Shown one piece after another: positions 1-7,925 of a stretch of DNA of 33,482 nucleotides. The notes under the pieces were generated by a model, which saw only the letters and a list, made by a program, of their open reading frames with translations, was not told the DNA's origin and ran no database searches. The DNA is taken from the IMG/VR virus record IMGVR_UViG_3300032238_001132, positions 1-33,482 of that record, one strand, 5' to 3'. The DNA is from a virus. Both the position numbers and the translations under genes were made by a program. Each line of letters begins with the position of its first letter. Position 1 is the stretch's first letter.

Positions 1-8
1 AAGACATA

Positions 9-1013
9 TTAGATTAAGAACCAATTATTACCATTAAAAAAGTATGTGAAACTTTGATGATTGATTTTCATTACTACTGAACTATCATTTTCAACACTTG
101 TTCCAGCACCTGCCTGGACTGTTATATTGTATGTAGCAATCTTATTACTCTCGTCTTTTACGATGAGTTTTTTTCCATAAGAAGGAATTTGTGGTAATAC
201 TATAGTTACTGGAACATCTGCATTTACTCCAATATAATCATCATTATTAGTTGCCTGATAATAATTAGTTACTCCACTAATAGAAACGATACTTGTAACA
301 CCAACGGCATTTGGATTTACAAACTCCGCTTTATTGGTGGTTGAGTTCCATTGTAAAAACTTACCATCATAAGCACTTGGATTTGTTTTAATTCCTACAA
401 TACCATCAAGATATCTAAAACGATATTCTCCTCCACCACCAATCGTAGAAAGTTGTTGCTGAATACGAGTGAGAAAAGTATTATAATGTTTTTGCAAATC
501 ATCAAGTGTTGCAAACTTTTGATCCAATGGAGTTAATGGATCATTTTGTTGTTTAACGTCCGATGGTTCGGAGAGAAGTCCTAAAGATTTTTCAATCAGT
601 TCTTCTTTTGGTTCTTCAAGTTCTTCTTTGTAGTCTTCAATAACCTCAAGAACTTCTTCTAAAGATTCTTCAATTACATCATCAATTACTTGTTTCTGTT
701 CTTTGGGTGTCTCTGAATACAACCATTTTTCAAATGCTTTAACAGTTTTTTCTTCCTGTATTTTTTTCTTTTTGGTTTCTTTCTTTAGACTAGCAACCTC
801 ATCAAAAAGAGTATCTAAAGTAATTTCACCTATAATAGATTCTTGTTCTTTTTGCTCTTCTACTTTCTTTTCCTTCTCCTTTTTCTTAAGTGTGGCAAAT
901 TCATTAAAAAGTGAATCTAATCCTAAGTCTCCAACTACAGAATCAAATTCTTCTTTTTTCTTTTTCTTATCCTCTGCTAATAATTTAAAGAAATCATTTA
1001 GTTCCGACGACAT
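9..1013 (-). CDS. Virion structural protein, coiled-coil N-terminus and fibre-like C-terminus
   Basis: The protein has 334 residues. Residues 1-150 are Lys/Glu-rich and probably coiled coil. They contain an internal duplication: residues 23-45 (FDSVVGDLGLDSLFNEFATL...) resemble residues 57-79 (ESIIGEITLDTLFDEVASL...). After about residue 190 a Gly-rich hinge (IGGGGEYRFRYLDG) leads to a beta-rich tail. The last ~70 residues (VTIVLP...GKKLIVKDES...FFNGNNWFLI) look like the small beta domain found in T4 gp10 and other fibre proteins. I infer a virion surface or collar/fibre component; no enzyme motif is visible. It starts at an ATG one base after the stop of the 27-aa ORF upstream. Its stop lies 1 base before another ATG (positions 7-5) that leaves the window and is probably the start of the next gene, perhaps gp17. 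Confidence 0.75.
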   Translation of the reverse strand: MSSELNDFFKLLAEDKKKKKEEFDSVVGDLGLDSLFNEFATLKKKEKEKKVEEQKEQESIIGEITLDTLFDEVASLKKETKKKKIQEEKTVKAFEKWLYSETPKEQKQVIDDVIEESLEEVLEVIEDYKEELEEPKEELIEKSLGLLSEPSDVKQQNDPLTPLDQKFATLDDLQKHYNTFLTRIQQQLSTIGGGGEYRFRYLDGIVGIKTNPSAYDGKFLQWNSTTNKAEFVNPNAVGVTSIVSISGVTNYYQATNNDDYIGVNADVPVTIVLPQIPSYGKKLIVKDESNKIATYNITVQAGAGTSVENDSSVVMKINHQSFTYFFNGNNWFLI

Positions 1014-1014
1014 A

Positions 1015-1098
1015 CTAACAATTCCACTTTCTTAATGATTTATTGATTCTTGAATTGGGATCATTCGCAGTTTTTGCTGATGTAAGTTTCTTTTTCAT
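1015..1098 (-). pseudogene. 27-aa ORF repeating the C-terminal motif of the 580-aa protein
   Basis: This short frame runs ATG to TAG and encodes 27 residues ending DPNSRINKSLRKWNC. The 580-aa protein across the HNH gene ends DPNSRLRLARKKWNC, and over the last 17 residues 10 are identical. The ATG directly follows the TAA of the HNH gene, and the stop is one base before the ATG of the 334-aa gene, so it is packed like a real gene. It may be a C-terminal remnant left when the HNH gene was inserted or a domain was duplicated. It could also be a functional micropeptide. The similarity is seen directly; its origin is inference. Confidence 0.5.
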
Positions 1099-1518
1099 TT
1101 AATTATTACGATCTCTTAAATATTTAATTGCTATTTCTAGTGTATTTATATTATCCTTAAAATTTCCAAGACCTCTATTACAATGACTACACAGCATTCC
1201 TCTAAATTTTCCAGTTTCGTGATTGTGATCCATAACTAAAGGATAAATTTTTCCTAAATGTTTATTATTTCTCGATCCTGCAAATTCTGACCCACCACAT
1301 ATATCACATTTATCTTGTTTTTTTAATTTTCTAACTTCGTCGTCGGAAAGTTGACCTCTAAATTTACCTCTATTTATTTCACTCCTATAAGATGCTCTAC
1401 ATTTTCTACACCAACTATCCAAACCATCTAATTTTTTATTATGTGGTGGAAAACTAATTGTATCTTTTGATTTTTCTTCTTTACATTTGGTGCAAATTTT
1501 AGTATCCACTATTTTCAT
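1099..1518 (-). CDS. HNH endonuclease, endonuclease VII family
   Basis: The protein has 139 residues. An N-terminal zinc-ribbon-like part has C9xxC12 and C37xxC40. The C-terminal part has C71xxC74, then the catalytic D97-H98-N99-H100, then C110xxC113 followed by N114. This is the pattern of T4 endonuclease VII-type HNH nucleases (Cys-Cys, DHxH, Cys-Cys-Asn). The family cleaves DNA in a metal-dependent way; members act as junction resolvases, free-standing homing nucleases or packaging-associated nucleases. It has its own late promoter about 18 bases upstream of the ATG and an AAAGG-like ribosome site. It lies between the gp16-linked gene and the presumed gp17 side, flanked by two copies of a C-terminal motif, which suggests insertion. 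The exact role is not determined by sequence. Confidence 0.88.
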   Translation of the reverse strand: MKIVDTKICTKCKEEKSKDTISFPPHNKKLDGLDSWCRKCRASYRSEINRGKFRGQLSDDEVRKLKKQDKCDICGGSEFAGSRNNKHLGKIYPLVMDHNHETGKFRGMLCSHCNRGLGNFKDNINTLEIAIKYLRDRNN

Positions 1519-1536
1519 TCCTTTTCATTACATAAA

Positions 1537-1544
1537 TATTTATA
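1537..1544 (-). promoter_or_regulatory. T4-type late promoter (TATAAATA) before HNH gene
   Basis: The minus strand reads TATAAATA here, matching the T4/cyanophage late promoter consensus. It ends 18 bases before the ATG of the HNH nuclease and lies just past the stop codon of the 580-aa gene, so the nuclease can be transcribed separately. Confidence 0.7.
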
Positions 1545-1548
1545 GAAA

Positions 1549-3291
1549 TTAGCAATTCCATTTTTTTCTTGCTAATCTTAATCTAGAATTTGGATCTTTT
1601 GCTGCTTTTGGCCACATTTTCATTTGTCCAGCAGATCTTAAGCAATAGGACTTTCTGCGATTTGCTGATTTTGATCCTTTTTTTAATTTGGAAGGTTCTG
1701 TTGTGACCGCAAGTGAGAGATGAGAACCTGGATGCTCTTTACGATAAGAAGAAATTCCTTTTTTATTTAATCCACCTTCTGGATTTTTGCCTTCTTTACG
1801 TTGCCATGCCGCAGATGCTTCAATCATAAATTGAGAAAGAGTTTTGCCTTCAAACTCATAATGTGCTAATTGAAGTTTTGATCTTTTTGGTGCGGGAACA
1901 TAAGGATTTTTTGGATCTTCTTTTGGTGCATTGTATGGTTGACCAGGAGATCCACCTTCTCCCTTTGCCAAAGGTAATTGTGGTTCTTTACCTTTTATGA
2001 TTCTAATTGGTATATTTTCTGGATTTTCTTTTGGGAGAGATGGATTCTTCCATGGAGATTTTCCTCCAGCAATAGTAGGACTAATTGTTTCTTTAACTAA
2101 ACGCTCTGATTTAATAATGTCAACAATTCTTAGAAATGTGTTACCATTTGCATCTTCGATAGTAATATCTTCATTTACCTTACTTTCACCACTATCCACA
2201 TAATCTGCTGCTGCATCAATATAGTCTGCTGCCTTTGTAATTTTTGATTGCACCCACGCTTCAATATTGCCCTCACCTTTCATTTTTTTGCGAAGTCTTT
2301 TGGCAGCAGACATAATAGTTGCAAGTTCTGATCTAGCCATCGAATACTCGTGATCATAAGACTCGGGAAAATTGCCAGGATGTGGTGTATTTGGAGTATA
2401 TTTTTTACCTAGACTCATTGGTAAAGAAAACATATCCCAATATTTCTCACCATATTTACATTCACTGCGAGTTTCATCTTTCTGACATTTTGGGCAATAT
2501 CTTACCATTCCAGTTTCTTCATTAACTTCCGATTTTGGTTTAATTCCTTTTTTCTTCATACTAATTGCAATTGCTGCCTGTTGAGCAGGATTTACTGCTT
2601 CACTTTTTGTTCCCCAATTTGCTGCACCAACTTTACGACATTTGACTAATGCTCCAGATGCATATGCTGACGGCCAAACATCATAACGGGATTTTACTTT
2701 GCTATAACAAGCATCCTTTTTACCACTATCTTTACCAGGTTTATCCTTTACTTCTTGGAGATCCATTTCTTCCGTCCTTACATTTGTTGGTTTTGATGCA
2801 CCAGTTTTTTCTGGTTGATTTGGGTCTAAACGATTTTTCCTTTTAAATGCTCCTTCTTCTTCTTTTGTGGATAAATCTCTTTTCATTTTTGAACTACCAC
2901 ATTTTGGAGTAGAAGTTTGTCCAGGTTGGCGAGCACATGGTTCTCCCGAAAATTTTCCACCCAACTGAACCCATCCTTTTTTTCCGCTGGATGATTTTGA
3001 TTTGCCAAACCAGTCGTGAAGACCTTGATCTCCAGACTTAGTTTCTTCTTTTACATCCTTAAACTTTTTATGCTCCTTTTTGGCAGATGCTTCCATCTTC
3101 TTCAAACGAGTATAATAGTCTGGTATTTCATCTAAATGCTGTAGAGCAATATCCATAGCAAGTGTATGATCTTTAGTATGTTCATGCTCAATTGGTTCTC
3201 CCATATCCAGTTGCTTCTGAATGAAAGAAACGTCAAGACGATGCTTCTTAGCAATTTGCTCTACAGATTTGTGGGGTTTTAGATGATCCAA
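1549..3291 (-). CDS. 580-aa Lys/Cys-rich mosaic protein next to small terminase
   Basis: The N-terminus (about 1-75, DHLKPHKSVEQIAKKH... HLDEIPDYYTRL) resembles the DUF5661 domain of phage proteins. Residues 90-170 form a basic segment with CARQ and PKCGSS. Residues 187-230 hold a conserved cyanophage-type block (ACYSKVKSRYDVWPSAYASG). Residues 265-280 hold CPKC...SEC, probably zinc-binding. Residues 310-375 are helical (SYDHEYSMARSEL, ADYIDAAADYVDSGE). The end (503-580) is a second basic module ending DPNSRLRLARKKWNC. No catalytic motif is seen, and a DNA-binding virion or packaging role is a guess. The only start that uses the full conserved N-terminus is TTG at 3291-3289, preceded by a weak AAGG. 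The frame is continuous with gp16 through its TAA stop. Confidence 0.75.
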   Translation of the reverse strand: MDHLKPHKSVEQIAKKHRLDVSFIQKQLDMGEPIEHEHTKDHTLAMDIALQHLDEIPDYYTRLKKMEASAKKEHKKFKDVKEETKSGDQGLHDWFGKSKSSSGKKGWVQLGGKFSGEPCARQPGQTSTPKCGSSKMKRDLSTKEEEGAFKRKNRLDPNQPEKTGASKPTNVRTEEMDLQEVKDKPGKDSGKKDACYSKVKSRYDVWPSAYASGALVKCRKVGAANWGTKSEAVNPAQQAAIAISMKKKGIKPKSEVNEETGMVRYCPKCQKDETRSECKYGEKYWDMFSLPMSLGKKYTPNTPHPGNFPESYDHEYSMARSELATIMSAAKRLRKKMKGEGNIEAWVQSKITKAADYIDAAADYVDSGESKVNEDITIEDANGNTFLRIVDIIKSERLVKETISPTIAGGKSPWKNPSLPKENPENIPIRIIKGKEPQLPLAKGEGGSPGQPYNAPKEDPKNPYVPAPKRSKLQLAHYEFEGKTLSQFMIEASAAWQRKEGKNPEGGLNKKGISSYRKEHPGSHLSLAVTTEPSKLKKGSKSANRRKSYCLRSAGQMKMWPKAAKDPNSRLRLARKKWNC

Positions 3292-3303
3292 TACTTTATA
3301 ACC

Positions 3304-3726
3304 TTATTCTTTATTATTTAGAAAACCTTGCTTAAGTAATTTTGAAAGTTCTGAAGTTGATCCAACAAATAATGCATTGTTTGTGACGTTTGTTGGAGAT
3401 CTAGTAGTATCTTCTTCAATATCTTTCAATTTCTTTTGTAAATCAATTAACTTATCAGTTGTATCCGCAACATTTTTGATTAATTGACCTGCAACTTCAT
3501 ATGCTCTTGGAGAACCTCCTTCTCCGGCAAGTTCCATAATTCCGTTAATTGCTTCTTGACCTTTTTCAATCAAAGAATATAAATTTGCACGAGTATATTC
3601 ATAATCTTTTTGAATATCTTCTGATTTTATGGGAGTTATGTTTAATTCTTCTTTAATTTTTTCCACTTCTACAATTTTACTTTCAATATTTAAAGATTCA
3701 TCTAAACCATTATAATTATTTTTCAT
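3304..3726 (-). CDS. 16: Terminase small subunit gp16
   Basis: The 140 residues compare with 164 in T4 gp16. The protein matches the cyanophage small terminase pattern: a helical core (YTRANLYSLIEKGQEAINGI, SPRAYEVAGQLIKNVADTTD, LIDLQKKLKDIEE) and the conserved tail TNVTNNALFVGSTSELSKLL. Small terminases form rings that recognise or present DNA and regulate the gp17 packaging ATPase. It follows gp15 after 6 bases, as in T4. Unusually, what comes next is not gp17 but the 580-aa protein, which is in the same frame and separated only by the TAA and four sense codons. Confidence 0.9.
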   Translation of the reverse strand: MKNNYNGLDESLNIESKIVEVEKIKEELNITPIKSEDIQKDYEYTRANLYSLIEKGQEAINGIMELAGEGGSPRAYEVAGQLIKNVADTTDKLIDLQKKLKDIEEDTTRSPTNVTNNALFVGSTSELSKLLKQGFLNNKE

Positions 3727-3732
3727 AGTTAA

Positions 3733-4530
3733 TTAAATATCAGTTTGTCTTGATGGACTAAAATCCTTTCCATCAAAAAACATTTCTACAGACTCATTAA
3801 ACCCAAAATCATCGCTTGGATTTGCATCAATTGGATCTGGAGTTACTGTATATCTCATTTCTCTCTTTGATGATGGTGAATTGGATCCACTATAATAATC
3901 AACTTGAACTTTACGAATTAGTCCATCATTGCTATCTGCAATTGGACCAAACAAATACATTTTAGCAGTAAAATTAAAAGTATAGATTAAAATTCTTCTT
4001 GTTGAAAAATCTCCTTCATAATCATCTGTAAAATTTACACTATCTAAAACAATTGGAACATCTCTTTTTTCTCCGATAGAATCTATTAAATCTATTGTTA
4101 AATTAAATGATGGTTGAAAATATGGAAGAATTTGCTCAACAACTTGTAAAGCATCATCTTGAATTTTACTCATTAAATTCAATTGAAATCCAATATTATA
4201 AGGTACTGGAAGAAATACTTTTTTTAAATTATCACCATCAATAGCTTTAAAAGTTTGAGTAATAGTTGCCTTTCTTGTGGCATCATATTGTATTGATGTC
4301 ATTTCAAAAGACATTCTTGGCAATGTTATTGCAATAGGTTTATTTAATTCTGGTTGTTGCTCAATTCTTGCTAAGAATTTTTGAACTGGACCATATGCTA
4401 ATGGAACTTTAATCTCACTAATACTATTTCCAGAAGAATTTTTATGTCTGACATTAATATCATTAAATAATGTGCCAAAGGCAATTACAGTTCTCCTGAT
4501 AATTTCGTGGTAATAGTAAGTTCCTAACAT
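3733..4530 (-). CDS. 15: Tail sheath stabilizer / completion protein gp15
   Basis: The protein has 265 residues (T4 gp15 has 272). It resembles T4 gp15 at the N-terminus (YYYHEIIRRTVIAFGTLFNDI), in the very conserved block VVEQILPYFQPSFNLT, and further on (DVPIVLDSVNFTDDYEGDF). gp15 forms the hexameric cap at the top of the tail tube and sheath and joins tail to neck. The ATG overlaps the gp14 stop by one base (TAATG), indicating translational coupling within the neck operon. Confidence 0.93.
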   Translation of the reverse strand: MLGTYYYHEIIRRTVIAFGTLFNDINVRHKNSSGNSISEIKVPLAYGPVQKFLARIEQQPELNKPIAITLPRMSFEMTSIQYDATRKATITQTFKAIDGDNLKKVFLPVPYNIGFQLNLMSKIQDDALQVVEQILPYFQPSFNLTIDLIDSIGEKRDVPIVLDSVNFTDDYEGDFSTRRILIYTFNFTAKMYLFGPIADSNDGLIRKVQVDYYSGSNSPSSKREMRYTVTPDPIDANPSDDFGFNESVEMFFDGKDFSPSRQTDI

Positions 4531-5909
4531 TAGTAAGTTCCAAATGGATTTGATTCTGAAAAATCTATGATATTATCCGCTTCTTCTTCAATTTGTTTAT
4601 TTTCACTATATTTATCAGTATTAAATGCATCAAAAGATTTTACTGCATAACTTGCAGATGAAGCAGTTCCTACAATCAGTTCACCAGGATAAAAACCTTT
4701 AGTTGCAGCATTATCAACAAAAGATACTTTAAGAATTTTTGTATCTTGGTCCCAATATTTTACTCTTCCACTTGTGCTTGATATAGATCCAACTACAACT
4801 TCATTGAACTTATAAGTTCCTATTCCACTAATAAGTAATGGTGGAGCAATTGTAATTGTTGGTGCTATAGTATATCCAATTCCAGAATTTACAATACTTA
4901 TCGAATTTATTCCATCTGTTGTATTAAGAATTGCCCGGGCAATTGCAGTTTCTCCACTACCAACTGGTGAGGATATTGATATAGTTGGAAGTTTAGTATA
5001 TCCAACTCCAGAAAATGTAATATTAAAACTAGTAACTCCCTTTTGAACTTTTTCTATTGAACAAGTTGCTGCTGCTCCCGTTCCACCTCCACCATTTATC
5101 GTAATTGATGGTGCTATAGTGTATCCAGATCCAGCATTAGTTAATACAATCTCCTGTATAGAGTTAACTCCACCTTTGAATGTTGTAATTGCTACTGCAG
5201 ATGCATTTATCCCGCCATACGGTGCAGTAGAAATTGAAACAATTGGTGTTGATGTATATCCATATCCATCATTATTTAAAAATATTTTTCTAATATAACC
5301 ACTAGAAATTCCTGCTGTAGACGTTGCAGTAATTCCAAAACCAACAAGATTTAATGTTGTAATATAACCTTCTTCTTGAATTTGGGTATCAATTTCATCA
5401 ACAGTTGTATCAATAACTTCATCTTCATATTCAAATAATTCACATTTTAATTCATATACATATAACTTCCCTAATTGATAAAAAGGTTGCTCATGCTCAA
5501 CAAATTTAACTTCAAACAACCTTTGTCCTAACGGAAAATACACCAAATCTCCTTCCTTGGGTCTTGTTGTCAATTCTACATCTGTATTATTTAAAAATGG
5601 TGATATGAAATCTTCATATCTTTCTCTAGAAATGACTAAACTTACTTCATCTTTTAAATTCATACCAAATTTTGATAAAATGTCTCCCTGCCCAGTATAA
5701 CCATCATAAGTATTTACATATGCTTCTATTGCAAAATTATCATCAAATTTGGAAGATGATAATTCTTTTAGTATAGTTTCTTTCCTAACAAATTTTCTTG
5801 GTATATAAATTACTTCCACACCATATATTTTCAACTGTTCATTGATCAAATCTTGCACAAGTCTTTGTTCTCCTGGAGAACCTTGTAAAAAAAAGGGATT
5901 GAGTGCCAT
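4530..5909 (-). CDS. 14: Neck protein gp14 with inserted Gly-Tyr repeats
   Basis: The length is 459 residues, against 256 for T4 gp14. The N-terminal part to about residue 180 (NPFFLQGSPGEQRLVQDLI, IEAYVNTYDGYTGQGDILSK, EGDLVYFPLGQRLFEV) and the C-terminus (EEADNIIDFSESNPFGTY) are of gp14 type. The extra length is explained by residues about 200-360, four copies of a ~42-aa repeat, followed by a short beta segment (GSISSTSGRVKYWDQDTK). gp14 sits in the neck between the gp13 dodecamer and the tail. The insertion probably projects from the collar as a beta-rich decoration. It starts at an ATG 2 bases after the gp13 stop. Confidence 0.92.
   Translation of the reverse strand: MALNPFFLQGSPGEQRLVQDLINEQLKIYGVEVIYIPRKFVRKETILKELSSSKFDDNFAIEAYVNTYDGYTGQGDILSKFGMNLKDEVSLVISRERYEDFISPFLNNTDVELTTRPKEGDLVYFPLGQRLFEVKFVEHEQPFYQLGKLYVYELKCELFEYEDEVIDTTVDEIDTQIQEEGYITTLNLVGFGITATSTAGISSGYIRKIFLNNDGYGYTSTPIVSISTAPYGGINASAVAITTFKGGVNSIQEIVLTNAGSGYTIAPSITINGGGGTGAAATCSIEKVQKGVTSFNITFSGVGYTKLPTISISSPVGSGETAIARAILNTTDGINSISIVNSGIGYTIAPTITIAPPLLISGIGTYKFNEVVVGSISSTSGRVKYWDQDTKILKVSFVDNAATKGFYPGELIVGTASSASYAVKSFDAFNTDKYSENKQIEEEADNIIDFSESNPFGTY
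4832..5312 (-). repeat. Four ~42-aa GxGYTxxPxIxI repeats inside gp14
   Basis: Within gp14 the motif recurs as GYGYTSTPIVSI (215-226), GSGYTIAPSITI (260-271), GVGYTKLPTISI (301-312) and GIGYTIAPTITI (343-354), spaced 45, 41 and 42 residues apart. The same motif occurs many times in the 3643-aa gp7-like protein and in degenerate form in gp8 and the 2407-aa protein. The boundaries given are approximate. Confidence 0.8.
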
Positions 5910-5911
5910 TA

Positions 5912-6754
5912 TTATCCGATAAAATCGTAAGGTGGAAGTTCATAATCCATTGACATTCTTTCTCTGATATTTTCAATTTCTTTTTCAGCATCTTCATATA
6001 TTTCTCTACCATTCAATTCAATACCTCCAGGTAATTTAACTCCTCTAAATTTAATTAAATTTTGACCCCACTGTCTTTTCATTAGAGCAGTTAAGTATCT
6101 TTTTATAAAACTATCATTATATACTTTAGTAAAGTCATTTGGATCTAAAATTCTATAGCAATCAATAATTATAAAAGTATCTTTTGATTTTGATCCCCAA
6201 TCAATATCAAGATATAATCTATTTTGCCTTTTATTAAATCTAATTTGCTTATCGGTAGAAAGAAGAAAATCAATATCTTCTAAGTATGACTTGACCATAG
6301 CATACTGTAAAAGTTCAACCGAATTGAAATAGTATAAATCATTTAAAAACAATTGATATTTTATACTCCACATTCCTCCAGAAATTGAACTTGTGTCAAA
6401 TTTAAAAACTTTTTCAATTCCTATAACTGAATCTGGAACTTGAATAAAATTGGAATTTTCATAAAAATTAAAGGTTGTCGTCCCAATACCCGAAATATTA
6501 GCAGATCCTGTTGTTGTTACAATACCTACGCCATTTGAATATTGTGCTTTTCCCCTGTTTATATCATTTTCAGTAACCTTGTATTTCAGATACATCCTTT
6601 CAACGCCATCAAAATGTCTTTCATAAAAATATTGTAGCGCATCATCAACTAAGTCATCTATTTGATCATCATCCAAGTTAATCTCTAATACTGGAGATCC
6701 TAAACGCCTTAAACAATAATCTATAAGTTCTTGTCTACTTGTTGGTTTTGACAT
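5912..6754 (-). CDS. 13: Neck protein gp13
   Basis: The 280 residues compare with 309 in T4 gp13. The cyanophage gp13 pattern is clear: SRQELIDYCLRRLGSPVLEINLDDDQIDDLVDDAL then ALQYFYERHFDGVER near the start, a beta middle, then YLTALMKRQWGQNLIKFRGVKLPGG and GREIYEDAEKEIENIRERM near the end. gp13 forms the head-proximal neck ring that closes the portal and takes gp14. It is the first gene of the tight 13-14-15-16 cluster. Its ATG overlaps the stop of the upstream 143-aa gene by one base. Confidence 0.92.
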   Translation of the reverse strand: MSKPTSRQELIDYCLRRLGSPVLEINLDDDQIDDLVDDALQYFYERHFDGVERMYLKYKVTENDINRGKAQYSNGVGIVTTTGSANISGIGTTTFNFYENSNFIQVPDSVIGIEKVFKFDTSSISGGMWSIKYQLFLNDLYYFNSVELLQYAMVKSYLEDIDFLLSTDKQIRFNKRQNRLYLDIDWGSKSKDTFIIIDCYRILDPNDFTKVYNDSFIKRYLTALMKRQWGQNLIKFRGVKLPGGIELNGREIYEDAEKEIENIRERMSMDYELPPYDFIG

Positions 6755-7185
6755 TAATATGATCCTCCATCTATTGTATTAGACCAAGTAGTAATCCCAG
6801 CATCATTTGTTGTAAGTATATAGTTAGTATAATTAATTGAATTAGTTGTAGATCCAGTAGAGACCATAAGACCAGAAGAATTAAAATATGCAACTCCTCC
6901 AGTATTATATTGCCCATAATAAAAGGCACCTGAAATAGTTGCAATTCCAGTTATATTTACATTTCTTACATTTGTTAAATCGTTTGTTATATAAAGATTA
7001 CTATTAACATTTACACCATTAACAAAAGTTGCTATTCCAGATACATTTAGTTGAGTTACAGAAGCAATACCACCAATTACATTTGTTGAATTTCTTGAAT
7101 TTTCGGAATATGCAGATCCACCAGAAACACTTGAAATTAACTTTACTGAATTTTGTTGACCAACTCTTACTTTTATGTCTGACAT
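6754..7185 (-). CDS. Small virion structural protein with fibre-like repeats
   Basis: The protein has 143 residues. It starts MSDIKVRVGQQNSVKLISS and continues with short Asn/Ser/Thr/Gly-rich beta-strand repeats (VSGIATFVNGVNV, ITGIATISGAFYYG, GGVAYFNSSGLMVSTG). This composition is typical of shaft-like segments of phage fibre proteins. It has no catalytic motif. It lies in the position between T4 genes 12/wac and 13, so a collar or fibre role is likely but inferred. It overlaps both neighbours by one base, giving a translationally coupled chain of 114-aa gene, this gene and gp13. Confidence 0.75.
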   Translation of the reverse strand: MSDIKVRVGQQNSVKLISSVSGGSAYSENSRNSTNVIGGIASVTQLNVSGIATFVNGVNVNSNLYITNDLTNVRNVNITGIATISGAFYYGQYNTGGVAYFNSSGLMVSTGSTTNSINYTNYILTTNDAGITTWSNTIDGGSY

Positions 7186-7529
7186 TATCTAGTAACTCCT
7201 TCCCTTACGAGAACAGTTCCCTCAACTACTCTAGTTTTTAAACCAAATGCGTCACTAATCACTACATCATAAACATATCTTCCTGGTTTAATTGGCACAG
7301 TTTCTAAAGATGTTAAAGACAAATATATTTGACCATTTGTTGGTGGGTCAGTTATAGACGAAGCAAAACTTACTGAGGTTGAACTACCCGACCACTTCCT
7401 CAACTGTGCATCAACAGTATAACTTGTCAAATCTAATGGTGAATTTGAGTCATTACTTGCTAAGGTAAATGATTGACTAAAATTCGAACCAGCATTAATT
7501 ATTAAATTATTGACATATACTGCTGCCAT
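7185..7529 (-). CDS. Small virion protein, Ig-like beta sandwich
   Basis: The protein has 114 residues: MAAVYVNNLIINAGSNFSQS, then LTSYTVDAQLRKWSGSST, then PGRYVYDVVISDAFG and EGTVLVREGVTR. The alternating beta strands and the end pattern GRYVYDVVI...G.V.V resemble the small baseplate-upper-protein-like or Ig-like domains seen in many phage tails. I infer a structural role and cannot name a T4 counterpart. A late promoter lies 27 bases upstream of its ATG, so it heads the unit leading to gp13-gp16. Confidence 0.75.
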   Translation of the reverse strand: MAAVYVNNLIINAGSNFSQSFTLASNDSNSPLDLTSYTVDAQLRKWSGSSTSVSFASSITDPPTNGQIYLSLTSLETVPIKPGRYVYDVVISDAFGLKTRVVEGTVLVREGVTR

Positions 7530-7555
7530 ATATGTATTTGATTCTACTCTACTTC

Positions 7556-7735
7556 CTATTTATGATCTATAAAACTAAGAGAAGAAACTACCTCCTGTTG
7601 CTTTAAATATAACTTGCAATAAAGTTTGGAAAATTTTTTTAGTTCCTCTATATTTAAATCATCAATTATTCTTACATGTTTTTCATATTCGAATAGTTTA
7701 TCTATAGATTCAAGAGTGATATCATTTAGATCCAT
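7556..7735 (-). CDS. 59-aa hypothetical protein
   Basis: This short frame encodes MDLNDITLESIDKLFEYEKH and continues to a Lys-rich helix (EELKKFSKLYCKLYLKQQ) ending SLSFIDHK. Its ATG lies 14 bases inside the end of the 67-aa gene, a typical overlap of co-translated phage genes, and its stop TAG forms part of the ATAAATAG late promoter. It is predicted to be mainly helical. I recognise no family. Confidence 0.7.
   Translation of the reverse strand: MDLNDITLESIDKLFEYEKHVRIIDDLNIEELKKFSKLYCKLYLKQQEVVSSLSFIDHK
7557..7563 (-). promoter_or_regulatory. T4-type late promoter (ATAAATA) before 114-aa gene
   Basis: The minus strand reads CATAAATAG. The element ends 27 bases before the ATG at 7529. It is embedded in the last codons and stop of the 59-aa gene, so coding and promoter sequence coincide. 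Confidence 0.65.
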
Positions 7736-7925
7736 TTAAAATCTCCATCAAAAGAGATTTAATTTCACTAATATCCTTTTTCATTTCTTCGATTTCACAT
7801 CTTTCCCGTTTTTTATTATTCATAGTAGACATATATTGATTATATGATTGATTATCACAATTAATTATAGCACCAGAATTTTCATCTCTATATAGACTTG
7901 GATGCCCTTTTACTGGAATCATCAT
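7722..7925 (-). CDS. 67-aa hypothetical protein with C-terminal coiled coil
   Basis: It begins MMIPVKGHPSLYRDENSGAI and continues with INCDNQSYNQYMSTM. The C-terminal half (KKRERCEIEEMKKDISEIKS...) has a heptad-like hydrophobic pattern and is probably a coiled coil. The first ATG overlaps the stop of the 2407-aa gene (ATGA), which supports this start. Small proteins of this shape accompany the giant tail genes in cyanophages. Its function is unknown; a chaperone or minor virion role is possible but not shown. Confidence 0.75.
   Translation of the reverse strand: MMIPVKGHPSLYRDENSGAIINCDNQSYNQYMSTMNNKKRERCEIEEMKKDISEIKSLLMEILNGSK

Noticed and set aside
703-1035. Plus-strand frame of 110 codons rich in Ser/Phe
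   Set aside because: This is the reverse of the Lys/Glu-rich coiled coil of the 334-aa protein, a common artefact.
4832-5312. gp14 enlargement as a sign of frameshift or gene fusion error
   Set aside because: The frame is uninterrupted, the extra part is regular repeats, and a gp14-like C-terminus follows it.
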